From Xiphophorus maculatus (lineage: Eukaryota; Chordata; Actinopteri; Cyprinodontiformes; Poeciliidae), in NCBI RefSeq assembly GCF_002775205.1, contig NC_036456.1, positions 27,811,850 through 27,875,849 on the forward strand: a stretch of 64,000 nt of DNA, written 5' to 3'. The translations under genes and the position numbers were made by a program. Of the stretch, positions 1 to 10,700 are shown piece after piece; within the stretch, counting starts at the first letter, position 1, and each line of letters begins with the position of its first letter. The notes beneath the pieces are model-generated. The model was not told the DNA's origin. It did no database searches and saw only the letters and a program-made list of their open reading frames with translations.

Positions 1-401
1 CATCTCTCACAAAACAGACGTAGATTCTAACAGTCCTCAAATATAATGATTAGTAACAGCTTCCGAAACAGCTTTTTCCCACTTGCCATCAGACTGCTGA
101 ACTCTTAACTGGACTGCACTCAAAAACTGGTCTCCACTTCATACCTTGCACATATACATAGCTAAATAACTTCCATTTTACTGTCAGTCCTGCACTTTAT
201 ATTTTATATTCATATTTATATTCATATTTTATTCTGTATTTTATTTTATTCTGCAGTAACCTCACAACATTGGAACCTCAAAACATTGTCCTGAGCCGTA
301 TGCAACGAAATTTCGTTCTGCATACACCCTGTGCATGCAAAATGACAATAAAGTCAGTCTAAGTCTAAGTATTTATATAGGTTATTATTTTAATTCTATC
401 A
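1..401 (-). repeat. 3' LTR (partial), interrupted by a LINE tail
   Basis: Positions 1-55 and 368-401 match 4920-5004 almost base for base, so this is the second LTR of the provirus. It begins, on the minus strand, with TG directly after a purine run (GGGGGGAAA, complement of 402-410), as expected for a polypurine tract next to U3. About 180 bp of the LTR lies outside the window to the left. Confidence 0.8.
56..367 (+). mobile_element. LINE 3' tail inserted in the 3' LTR
   Basis: This 312-bp segment is absent from the paired LTR at 4920-5004 and is flanked by AGTA (52-55 and 368-371), a short target duplication. It carries the end of a non-LTR reverse transcriptase 3' UTR and ends in AATGACAATAAAG followed by AGTCTA repeats, the kind of tail seen on 5'-truncated fish LINEs. 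The exact clade (Rex1/L2 type) is not certain. Confidence 0.7.
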
Positions 402-639
402 TTTCCCCCCTGAATAACATATATAGATACCCAAATTCTCGTACCACTTCTCTTTAGATTTTCAACTGAAAGATCATAGTTGAGAGCTCAAACATTAGTA
501 CATTCAGAGAAAAAAATGCTATGTAAAACACATGTAATCATTTACTGTTCAGGATACATTTCAGATAAGCAAACATTCTTCACAGTGTAGTTATCATCAT
601 CATTAGCGTCAGCGTGACAAAACAATTGTTAGCCTAACA

Positions 640-965
640 GGAGTACATTTGGGCTCTGCGGTCTTCCACGGGAAATTGCAATCTGTTTAGCAAACAACGC
701 AGACACGGAATACAACAACATCCACATAAAGTAAGAACAGCAGCAAATACTGCAATGGAAAACAGGAACAGAGGAAACTAGAGTGTGATATTTCCAAAGG
801 CATCCATCCACGAGTCCCACATGGACATGAGATTTTCATTTTCCCATTCCAGGGTACAAGCCTCTCACTTGCCTCCGTTAGGCTACCAACTGCGGCTATT
901 ATTGTGTTGGGATAAATGTGCAACTGTTTCACCAAACAGTATACACATTTATTTTTCCTCTTCAT
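640..965 (-). pseudogene. Envelope transmembrane-subunit remnant of the provirus
   Basis: Minus-strand reading frames here show a hydrophobic stretch followed by a cysteine cluster and a short cytoplasmic tail, immediately upstream of the polypurine tract and 3' LTR, which is where a retroviral envelope ends. The frame switches within the segment, so it is broken. No surface subunit is visible. The position is strong evidence and the sequence similarity is moderate. Confidence 0.5.
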
Positions 966-1044
966 AGCCAGCAGTGTATCAAGGGCAATTCTGCTCTAGA
1001 ATGCCATGAGAGGTAACAGCAACACTCGTCATGCACAGCCTTAT

Positions 1045-2642
1045 AGGTCCTTCTCAAAATATTAGCATATTGTGATCAAGTTAATTATTTTCCCTAATGT
1101 AATGATAAAAATTGAACATTCATATATTTTAGATTCATTGTACACTAACTGAAATATTTCAAGTCTTTTATTGTCTTAATACGGATGATTTTGGCATACA
1201 GCTTATGAAAACCCAAAATTCCTATCTCACAAAATTAGCATATTGTGAAAAGGGTCTCTAAACGAGCTATGAACCTAATCATCTGAAGCAACAAATGAAC
1301 TCTAAACACCTGCAAAAGATTGCTGAGGCCTTTAAAACTCCCAGCCTGGTTCATCACTCAAAATCCCAATCATGGGTAAGACTGCCGACCTGATTGCTGT
1401 CCAGAAGGCCATCATTGACACCCTCAAGCAAGAGGGTATGACACAGAAAGACATTTCTGAACAAATAGGCTGTTCCCAGAGTGCTGTATCAAGGCACCTC
1501 TGTGGGAAGGAAAAAGTGTGGCAGAAAACGCTGCACAACGAGAAGAGGTGACCAGACCCTGAGGAAGATTGTGGAGAAGGGCCGATTCCAGACCATGGGG
1601 GACCTGCGGAAGCAGTGGACCGAGTCTGGAGTAGAAACATCCAGAGCCACCATGCACAGGTGTGTGCAGGAAATGGGCTACAGGTGCCGCATTCCCCAGG
1701 TCAAGCCACTTTTGAACCAGAAACAGCAGCAGAGGCGCTTGACCTGGGCTACAGAGAAGTAGCACTGGACTGTTGCTCAGTGGTCCAAAGTACTTTTTTC
1801 GGATGAAAGCAAATTTTGCATGTCATTCGGAAATCAAGGTGCCAGAGTCTGGAGGAAGACTGGGGAGAAGGAAATGCCAAAATGCCAGAAGTCCAGTGTT
1901 AAGTACCCACAGTCAGTGATGGTCTGGGGTCCCATGTCAGCTGTTGGTGTTGGTCCACTGTGTTTTATCATGGGCAGGGTCAATACAGCTAGCTATCAGG
2001 AGATTTTGGAGCACTTCATGCTTCCATCTGCTGAAAAGCTTTATGGAGATGAAGATTTCATTTTTCAGCACGACCTGGCACCTGCTCACAGTGCCAAAAC
2101 CACTGGTAAATGGTTTACTGACCATGGTATCACTGTGCTCAATTGGCCTGCCAAATCTCCTGACCTGAACCCCATAGAGAATCTGTGGGATATTGTGAAG
2201 AGAAAGTTGAGAGACGCAAGACCCAACACTCTGGATGAGCTGAAGGCCGCTATCGAAGCATCCTGGGCCTCCATAACACCTCAGCAGTGCCACAGGCTGA
2301 TTGTCTCCTTGCCACGCCGCATTGAAGCAGTCATTTCTGCAAAAGGATTCCCGACCAAGTATTGAGTGCATAACTGTACATAATTATTTGAAGGTTGACC
2401 TTTTTTTGTATTAAAAACACTTTTCTTTTATTGGTCGGATGAAATATGCTAATTTTGTGAGATAGGAATTTTGGGTTTTCATGAGCTGTATGCCAAAATC
2501 ATCCATATTAAGACAATAAAAAACCTGAAATATTTCAGTTAGTGTACAATGAATCTAAAATATATGAACGTTCAATTTTTATCATTACATTATGGACAAT
2601 AATGAACTTCATCACAATATGCTAATATTTTGAGAAGGACCT
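1045..2642 (+). mobile_element. Tc1/mariner-family DNA transposon
   Basis: Inverted repeats of roughly 200 bp bound this 1.6-kb element. The outer ends are AGGTCCTTCTC at 1045 and GAGAAGGACCT ending at 2642, with the motif TTAGCATATTGTGA repeated inside. It encodes a broken DD34E transposase. The left flank has TA at 1044-1045. The right flank TA is not clear, because an LTR-type repeat starts directly at 2643. Confidence 0.93.
1372..2365 (+). pseudogene. Tc1 transposase, frameshifted with an internal stop
   Basis: Translation starts at ATG 1372 with a helix-turn-helix (paired-like) DNA-binding domain, including QIGCSQSAVSRHL. It shifts frame around 1500-1530, then continues in a second frame to 2365. 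A TAG stop at 1760-1762 interrupts the second frame just before the catalytic domain. The DDE residues are visible: D in FSDESKF (about 1803), D in FQHDLAPAH (about 2072), then 34 residues to E in NPIENLW, the DD34E spacing of Tc1. Full-length Tc1 transposases are about 340 residues, and this copy would match that length if unbroken. It is therefore an inactive copy. Confidence 0.9.
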
Positions 2643-2990
2643 TGTCAGGTTTAAACACCTATTGAGACAGATTTAACAAACACAAGAAAGACAAGAGAGT
2701 TAGATTCTTTTGTACTCGCTAGGAGAACAGCCAGAGATGTTTTCAGTCACACATCTCTTCCGTTCTGAAAACATATGTGTCCGTTCTCCCTTTTTATTGC
2801 TGTTAGGATCCCTGTTACAGAGAGCGTCTCAAAGGGGCGGGGAAAACACTTCAATAACATAATTGCAACGCAAATGCTAGTCACTAACAAAACACATGGT
2901 ATCTACACACTAGATTATTCTGTTCCAGACACAGGATAACACAGAGCAAGTTGTACGTCTTCATGGCGACAGTTTTATAGCTATCTAACA
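2643..2990. repeat. LTR-like dispersed repeat, copy 1
   Basis: This starts TGTCAGGT immediately after the Tc1 element and matches 40956-41300 over about 340 bp, including a CTTTTTATTGCT-type segment and GGGCGGGGAAAACA. A TG start, promoter-like GC box and dispersed distribution suggest a solo LTR. The right boundary and orientation are uncertain. Confidence 0.55.
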
Positions 2991-3639
2991 GGCCAAGGAT
3001 GCAGAGGTTTCTGCTGAGCGATCATTCTGTCTACATTTTATGTATAGTACACCACCAACAAATGGAAGACTTAGAAACCCTGTAGATTCACAAACTTATT
3101 GACATGGTTCAAAGTTAATATTTTCTTTTAATGTCGAGCATATTCAGTAGTTCCTCAGATTTCTGTCCATTTATTTCCTTCATCAGCTTTTTTACTTCTG
3201 CTTTTATCTCAGCTTTATTTTAAGCAGATCTTGTAGTAGAAAACCAAAAACAAAACAAAAAAGGTTTAAAATATCAATGTAGTTGGATAAATCACATTTG
3301 ACATCAATCAAACAGTGAATATCAGTGTGAATTAACAGCCCACTCTAAATTACCTTTATAGAACAAACTGGATATTATTAGTTGTTTAACTAAAATATTC
3401 TATACAATTTCTTCAAAAAGAACTAGATCTGGGTTAATTATAATGTTAATGTATAACTTAACAAATCCAGACATTTTCTAGATATCCCATTTCTTCTCTA
3501 GGCCTTTTACTGGTAAGTTTTATTCACAGTCATTTTAAATGGATGTAAACCAAAACAAAATCTAGATTAGAAAAATCATCATAATCCCTCATCTCGGACC
3601 CCACCTGGGTGTCATTTTACTGCTTCATTAACTTTTTTT
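2991..3639. other. Degenerate provirus interior
   Basis: The sequence is AT-rich and lies between the LTR-like repeat and the integrase remnant. No open frame longer than about 60 codons and no recognisable motif was seen. It is read as eroded internal sequence of the provirus. Confidence 0.3.
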
Positions 3640-3950
3640 TTTTTTTTTACAAGTTGGTTAACACATGTACCCCATTATCACTATAAATTGGTTCAGGTAT
3701 ACCATATCTGGGAATTATCTCTTTGCAAAGTGCTTTAGCCACCGTCAGAGCATCTTTTAGTGGAGAACAACTCTATCCATTTAGAGTAGCCATCTATTAT
3801 AACCAAACAATATTTTTCCCTTCATTCTGATTTAGTTCTATGAAATTCATATAAATCACTTGAAAATGATTTTTAGGTTCTGGAAACTTTATTCTTCTTG
3901 GTCTTAAGTTTCCCTGTTTCACTCTGGGTTATGTTTAGCACAGATCAGAA
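3640..3950 (-). pseudogene. Retroviral-type integrase core remnant
   Basis: Minus-strand frames in this segment resemble the catalytic core of a retroviral integrase: a run around the first Asp (VIIDGYSKW) and a later SDNG motif, with several frameshifts and stops between them. A homopolymer T run at 3633-3648 interrupts the rest. It lies between the 5' LTR and the envelope remnant, consistent with pol order on the minus strand. It is non-functional. Confidence 0.6.
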
Positions 3951-4719
3951 CATGTCATATAAGTTCCAGTAGTCTAATTAAGTAATATAAAAGGTAAATC
4001 CATAATTTATTATCCGTCCCCCCACCCCCACACACACACCCCGATGATGCATTACATGCTAATGTATCACAATTTCTACTACTTTAAATAGATATTTCAA
4101 TGCTGCCCTTTTATTTATCCACAATCATTTTTCCAATTCAGGCCTTTGCTGTTGTATGTCTCTAAATATCTTTTTGTGCATAATCCTCTATATCTAACAC
4201 TTTTATTTCTGCTGATGCTGCCACTTCTGCTTATTCAAATCAGCTTAACCTATTTCCATTAAAGACTTTATTGATACCTGTTGTGTGTGATACACACTTA
4301 CAAATTACTAGGTTAGCTTGCAGTTGTTTTGCTTATAGAAAATCTATTAGCAAAGGGGCATTTTGTTACAGATTTACCTGTGAATATTGTCAAATTTATT
4401 AAGGTAAAACACCATTAGATGGCCGCAGTTATCTCTTCTTGCTTATTTAAAATGACCATCCTGAAATTAAACCAAAACCTCAGATCCTCTAATTTAATAT
4501 AAATTTTAATGACCATCAATCAATTAATCCTAGATTAAAAGTTCTAAACTTTAGTTTAGAAATATTACTTTCATTTACTTTTATCAATTTGGAGTAACTA
4601 GTTACTTAAAATATCAAAATCTCACATAGCTTTGTATTTCAGATAAACTGGCAATGTAATTCTGGCCACAGTCTTCTGATGTCCGTCCCTCCCGTTGGAA
4701 ACCGCAGGCTTGTTGGATT
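3951..4719. other. Degenerate provirus leader/gag region
   Basis: This stretch lies between the integrase remnant and the primer-binding site, where gag and early pol would be. It is only about 770 bp and shows no open frame, so most of the coding region has been deleted. A C-rich/CA-rich tract occurs at 4016-4041. Confidence 0.35.
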
Positions 4720-4737
4720 CCGGCTCTCGAAGGACCA
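4720..4737 (-). other. Primer-binding site resembling the tRNA-Tyr 3' end
   Basis: On the minus strand the 18 bases begin TGGTCCTTCGA, complementary to a tRNA 3' end CCA preceded by TCGAAGGA. With the neighbouring bases (CCGGCTC-TCGAAGGACCA on the plus strand) it matches vertebrate tRNA-Tyr apart from two extra bases. It sits 5 bp inside the 5' LTR, slightly further than usual. Confidence 0.55.
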
Positions 4738-4742
4738 ATTTA

Positions 4743-5004
4743 TGTTAGATCTAAATTCACTCACATGAACACAACTCATTCATACAATCTTCTAAAGCGT
4801 ATTTCATAAGACAAGAATGCCAATTTGCAGTTTCTCTAGGCCATCACTGCTGGAACGTCTCGTTCATGGTACCCTCCTCTTCACTCCTCAGCGGGCCGCT
4901 TCCCACAGTTTCTTGCAGACATCTCTCACAAAACAGACATAGATTCTAACAGTCCTCAAATATAATGATTAGTATTTATATAGGTTATTATTTTAATTCT
5001 ATCA
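4743..5004 (-). repeat. 5' LTR of the provirus (262 bp)
   Basis: The element begins TG (4743-4744) and ends CA (5003-5004). Positions 4920-5004 are repeated in the 3' LTR at 1-401, without the LINE insertion. On the right it abuts TCTAGTCAG, which in the inverted duplicate near 56832 is continuous with sequence lacking any LTR, so the boundary is exact. Confidence 0.85.
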
Positions 5005-5200
5005 TCTAGTCAGTGTGGAAATACTGGATATCCTGAGTGACGTAAAGAAAAATCAAAGGGAGTCAACAAAATATTCACAAAATACTTTAATTCCTTGTTT
5101 TAATTCATTATTTATTCTCAGTGAAAAATACAATATACCCTGCCAGGTTGAGTGTGTGCAAGAGGAATGTTTACTGAAAAATGAGATCAACTCTGGATGA
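5005..5200 (+). pseudogene. 3' part of a short membrane-protein ORF cut by the provirus
   Basis: This reading frame (open from 5015) matches the last ~60 residues of the 103-residue ORF at 56641-56952 on the minus strand, with only two or three substitutions and the same stop. The provirus has removed the basic amino terminus and transmembrane segment from this copy. What remains is the cysteine-containing tail (CFNSLF..., CQVECVQEEC). Confidence 0.55.
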
Positions 5201-5509
5201 ATTGAAACCACAGAAGGAAGCAAAAGATGCTTTATAAAACACCAACTCAGGGGCTGAATATAAAATCACACCACACTTCTGTTATGATTAGGCTCAAAGG
5301 TCACAACAAGAAGAAACACACACCATGTTTAAGAGTATCTGAAAAACACTTTTATTTAGAACAAACTAACATTAAACTTAAAGTTTCTAATATGAATTTT
5401 GACAATCAGTTTGGTATGAGGACAACCAAACTTGCTTGGTGTGCATGAGTGAAAACTAAATGTGAAAGTGTTCAAATGTGCAATCAAAATAATCCATAAT
5501 GAACCCAAA

Positions 5510-5564
<55 letters not shown>

Positions 5565-5979
5565 CCATGCGTAACAGACAATAACACATAAAATAAAGGG
5601 CATTTTGATGCTCATTTTTGAGTGTGGTGAACAACAGAAAAAATATTCAGCGTCAGATTTGTTTTGTCGATCTACAATATACTCTTATATATTTGTAATA
5701 TAATATTCCGAGGCAGTTTAAGTATTGTATTAACAATAAGTCCTGATGAGACTTTAACATAGTTATTTGGTTTGTTTTGTACTGTTTCAGCAATAGCTGT
5801 TGCAAAGAAGAGGTAGATGCCTAACCTACAGCCTGGCTCCAGAGGAGTTTAGCAGGGGGGGCATTGGCTTATTTTGGGGGCAGGAGATGTAAACTAGCTT
5901 TTACATCAACATAAATACATAAACAAACTTTTATATAACCTTTCAAATAAAATGAACATGTTTATTAGTACAAAATAAA
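5201..5979. other. Non-coding duplicated flank with a (TA)n microsatellite
   Basis: The sequence is shared with the inverted block near 56150-56640. It holds a TA dinucleotide run at about 5512-5559 that the right copy lacks, and a G-rich stretch at 5850-5880. No gene was seen. Confidence 0.5.
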
Positions 5980-6048
5980 CAACCACTTTGAAATGCCTTG
6001 CTGCTGATATGTGCTATACAAATAAAATTTGATTGATTGATTGATTGA
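5980..6048 (+). mobile_element. 5'-truncated L2-type LINE tail
   Basis: About 68 bp ending in a (TTGA)n run. It matches the 3' end of the larger L2 copy at 42410-44115 (GCACATTTCAGCAGCAAGGC on the complementary strand). It is absent from the corresponding place in the inverted duplicate (about 55500), where the flanks join directly. Confidence 0.7.
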
Positions 6049-6235
6049 ATAAGAATTTAAACAGCGACATGTATGAAATGTTGAGTAAATGGGCTCAAAT
6101 TTGCATACACAGGTTATATATTGCAGAAATCTAAGAATGTTTCCAATCTGTAGAGTGCATTTCTTTAAATGCAAACTCAATCTACTTAAGTAAAAGTAGC
6201 AATAATAATATTATTCAAGTGGTGGACCGCTTTGT

Positions 6236-6895
6236 GGCATAGTAGGGGAACAATTATCTCCTCTGGAATGTACGCAAAAAAAGGAGATGATTGTTGATTA
6301 CAGGAAAAACAAAGTCAGATCAAACCCTATTTTCATCATGGGAGAAAAAGAAAATAAATACCTCGGTGTTCTCCTTGACGACAGACTGGACTGAGATTCA
6401 ATAGTGAAGCCTCTATAATTAGGGACAGAGCAGACTGGACTTCTTGAGGAAGCTAAGATCCTTCAAGGTTTGCAGCAAGATGCTGCAGATCCTTTATAAG
6501 TCTGTTGTTGAGAGCACCATCTCTTCTACCATCATCTGTTGGGGCAGCAGCATCAGAGCCAGGGACCTAAAAAGGCTCAACAGCGTCATAAAGAAGGCTG
6601 GTTCTGGTCTGGAGACGGCTGTACAACCTCTAGAGATGATTATGCAAAGAAGAATTCTAGATAAAATCAAGAAAATTATGGACAATCCTGACTATCCTCT
6701 TCATCAGACTGTCTTGGGAAGGCAGAGCATCTTCAGTCAAAGGCTTCTTCAAATTTAGTGCAGCACAGACAGTTGCAGAAACTCTTTCCTGCCAACAACC
6801 ATCACGATCTTCAATAACTCTTTGAAGAATCTGAATTAATGACTTACTACAACATTTAATTTCCCTTTGGGGTTAATAGTATTTTTGAATTTGAA
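6236..6895 (+). mobile_element. LINE 3' portion with reverse-transcriptase carboxyl end, left copy
   Basis: It carries the carboxyl-terminal part of a non-LTR reverse transcriptase. The open frame at 6444-6758 includes LRSFKVCSKMLQ, a VVESTI segment and a DNPDYPLHQTV segment, typical of fish Rex1/L2-type LINEs. Upstream frames (about 6270-6400) are broken. The 3' UTR ends at about 6895 in a GAATTTGAA motif. The same copy lies inverted at 53812-54480, so it was inserted before the block duplicated. The left copy has an internal deletion of roughly 50 bp relative to the right. Confidence 0.75.
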
Positions 6896-7747
6896 GTAAA
6901 AGTAAAAAGTGCAGTGCAGTAAAACTACTCTTATAAGTACCTTTTTTTATCTTAGAAAGTTTCTCAAGTAAATGTAACAACTACTAGCCACTTTTGAACA
7001 TTAATAACAAAATTAGTAGACAATACTTGTTAACAAGCATAACATGATATATTAGCATTAGCTAGTCATTATTTCTCTAACATTATCTGCATCCAACAGC
7101 ATTACTGAACTATTCATGGTTAGTTTGAAAACCTGTGCAAGGTTCTGTGGCTTTTGCTGGTTTGCTGCCATGATTCTAACACACACACTGCACAGCACTG
7201 CAGGTGTGTGTCTGTTGCACAGGTGTCATAACGGAAAAACACGTTACGACATATTAACTATTGATTAAATTGTTGTAATGGCTGAAAAATGTGTAGAAGC
7301 CCCTACTGTGTCAAATCAAGATGGGAATAATAGAAAGTTGGCACCTCTGAAGTAAAATTAAAAATAAACAGCTTCCAGTTCAGGGGAGGACAAGGCTGAC
7401 TCTGTGGGCAGGCAATGCCCCACAATGCCCTCCTATGCCGCCGGGCCAGTTAATATGAATTGCTCATATGAATTATGATATAAATTTAGTAATTATTTAA
7501 AAAACATTTATTATTTTAGTTCTACTTCAGAATTGTGTTATTTTGTGTTGGTTTGTCTATACTTGAAAAGTTGTGGTTGGACTGTGATTTTTTTAAGTTA
7601 AAGAGATAAGGGATATAAATAATTTTGCAGGGCACATCATGTACCTTTTGGACTTAATGAAAAACATTTATTATTGGCATTAACAGTTAAAAGACAATGA
7701 TTTAAGGTTATTGACTAAAGTAAGATATTTGGCTTTATTTTAAACAG
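6896..7747. other. Intron or 5' flank of GVIN copy A
   Basis: This is nearly colinear with 52968-53811 on the opposite strand. It begins with an AAGTAAAAGTAAA tract of the kind found in fish hAT-type miniature elements and ends in the acceptor TTTTAAACAG at 7738-7747. No coding exon or strong splice donor was recognised inside it. Confidence 0.5.
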
Positions 7748-10700
7748 GGACCAAGCTGAAGACATTTTTGGAGGATCTGGGATTGGATCAGTTCTACAGG
7801 GAGAAGCTGTCACTCAACAAGATACTGGAGATCAATGAGAAGACCATCAATGATGAGCCTCCAAAGTGTAAATCTGATCTTTCATGGCATTTTCTCAAGA
7901 AACTGATGATGGTGAATGTAACAGCTAGAAAGATAAAATCAGTTTCTATGTCTAACCAAGATGATGAATTAGAACCTGATGAGTTAAATTTGGATGATCT
8001 GCTTGCTTGTACAAATGAGGGTGACTCTGTAAATCCTCTTGATTTAATCACTGCTCTCTTCCTGTGTTCTGATGGGTTTGTTCATCAAGAATTAGCTCTA
8101 AAAATGTCCATGTGTCAGTTCTCTGTTCCTCTGCTGCTTCCTAACTGTGGTACACAGCAGTGCACCCTCATGCTGTGGGCCATGAAAGACATTGTTAAGA
8201 AGTACAGACCTTCAAATCTTTCAGAATCAAAAGGCTTCATAGAAGAAAGAATAGTTCTTTCTGAACTTCCAATGATCTCATTTGTGAGACTGGGTGAGTG
8301 CTCTCTGTCCAAATCAGAGATCCTCAATAAACTTTTAAACAACCCAGATGACACCTTTGTTCACCGTGACATGGAGTGTGGAGACATTCAGAGAAGAATA
8401 TCCAATGGACTGACTGAAATGACCTGGTTCCTTCCCTGTGGAAACAAAAACATGGACATCTTCAGTGAACCAGTTGCTATAGCTAACCTTCGTGGAGACA
8501 TTGCTTCATTTGAAACTCAATTCTCCTTTTTGTGTCAGACATCTGCTGCAGTTTTTGTTTTCTTTGACCAGCTGGACTCTGAGTGTGAACTGCTGATGAA
8601 CAAAAACCATAAAGCTCAAATCTTCTTAGTGGGAAACCAACAGAGCAAGAGCCTTACTCCAGATGTTCTGAAGAAAATAACAACCAATCTGGGCTTGACA
8701 AGAAACAACATAATTATAAAATCAAAACAGACAAATAATGCAGATTTTGTCAAACAATTGAGGAAAAGAGTCAGTGATGTAATTAATAACCCCCAGAGGA
8801 AGATGTCTGTAAAGAAGATGGCTGATGTTGCAGCTGAACTGGGAATCATAGTTGATGAAGATTCTCCAGAGTGCCAAGATGGAAAGATGAAAGCTGATGA
8901 AATCACTGCAGAGATTGAAGACATACTGAAATACAAAAAAGATCAACTTCCGTTACAAGATAAAATATGGAAGGAACTGACTTGTTTAGAAAAGGAAGAA
9001 TTTCGTCTCCGAAAAGTTGGTTCAGAAAACATTGAAAATTACAAAAGCAAACTTCAGAGCGAGAGAAAAGAACTGAGGAAAAAGCAAAATGTTTCTGCAT
9101 TGTCCAAAGCAATGACATGCTTCATTACTGCAATATCCAGCCCACATAGAGAAAGGTATTACTTTCTGAAATGGATGAGAATGAACCTCGACAACTTGTC
9201 TCAAACAAAACTTTCTGGCCTCAGGGAGCTTTATAAGGAAAAATGCAAAGATTCTGAAAACAAACAGGAGATCAAAGAAATAGACCAACAACTTTCCAGC
9301 AGCTCACTGGGAGTTGAGCACTTCTTCCGTGAAATGGGTCAGATCTATGAAGCTTCCCTTTACCTTCCAGAAACAGATCCATCACGTCAACAACTGCAAC
9401 ATCTGCCCAAACTCTGTGCTCAGTTGTTGCTGGATGGATTTCCTCTTGAGCTTGTAGATGGAGATGCTTCCAACATTCCTCTCAGATGGGTGAGTGATGT
9501 TCTCTCTCAGCTCAATGACTTGGTGTCTCCAAAGAACAAGATCCTGGTCATCACAGTTCTTGGAGTTCAGAGCACAGGGAAGTCCACTCTCCTTAACACC
9601 ATGTTTGGAGTTCAGTTTGCAGTCAGCAGTGGTCGATGCACTAGAGGTGCCTTCATGCTGCTCATCAAAGTCAATGAAGACTTCAAGAAAGTTCTCAACT
9701 GTGACTTCATGATGATCATCGACACTGAAGGCTTAAAGTCACCAGAGCTAGCACAGCTGGACAACAGCCATGAACATGACAATGAGCTGGCAACACTTGT
9801 TGTTGGTCTGAGTGACATCACCATTATCAATATTGCAATGGAGAATTCAATAGAAATGAAAGACATCCTGCAGATAGTGGTGCATGCTTTCCTCAGGATG
9901 AAGGAAGTCGGCAAAAAGCATCAATGTCAGTTTGTTCACCAGAACGTTTCTGATGTTTCAGCTCATGAGAAGAACCTGAGAGACAGGAAGCTGCTGTTAG
10001 ATCAGCTGAATGAGATGACCCAGGCTGCAGCTAAAATGGAAAAAAGAGAAGAGAACAAGAGTTTCACTGATGTGATGGAGTATAATCCAGACACTGGAAA
10101 CTGCTACATTCCTGGACTCTGGAATGGAAACCCACCAATGGCTCCAGTCAATGCAGGATACAGTGAGACTGTCTATGAACTCAAGAAAAACATCATCCAA
10201 CAGCTGAGAAAGTGTGGGTCAACTTCTAATAACATCTTGGAGTTCAGAGAGTGGATAACCAGCCTGTGGAACGCAGTAAAACATGAAAACTTCATCTTCA
10301 GCTTCAGAAACAGCCTGGTGGCTGATGCTTACATGAGGCTCTGCACAGAGTACAACAAATGGGAGTGGGAGTTCAAAAAGGAAATGTACACCTGGGTCAC
10401 CAATGCAGAAATTAGAATTTCCAATTTTGGTTCATTTGCTGCAAAATCTAAAATATCTGACATGAAAGAATTCATCATTGTGTTGAAAAGTGAAGCAACC
10501 ACAGAGCTGACCAAGTTGGAGACAAAGATCCTTGAAAATCTGAAGAAATACTTTGAGCAGCCAGAAGGTCATGTTTATCTGGTTGAAGGATACAGAGAGG
10601 AATTCTCCAACAGTGCAAAGAGTCTTCGACAAGAAACTGAACGATCAGTGTTCAACCAGATCACAGTTGCAGCTGATATTAAGGAAGGAATGAATGAAGT

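Larger units (their letters stand above)
1..5004 (-). mobile_element. Defective endogenous retrovirus-like provirus
   Basis: On the minus strand the order is 5' LTR (4743-5004), primer-binding site, integrase-like remnant (about 3640-3950), envelope transmembrane remnant (about 640-965), polypurine tract (about 402-409) and a 3' LTR that runs off the window. Most of gag and pol is missing, both coding remnants are broken, and a Tc1 element (1045-2642), an LTR-type repeat (2643-2990) and a LINE tail (56-367) have inserted, so this is an old non-functional copy. The gene order and the integrase and envelope character fit a retrovirus rather than a simple LTR retrotransposon. The genus is not assignable from the sequence. 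Confidence 0.75.

Noticed and set aside
5356..5634. 92-codon frame with a long Tyr-Ile repeat
   Set aside because: It is a translation of the (TA)n microsatellite.
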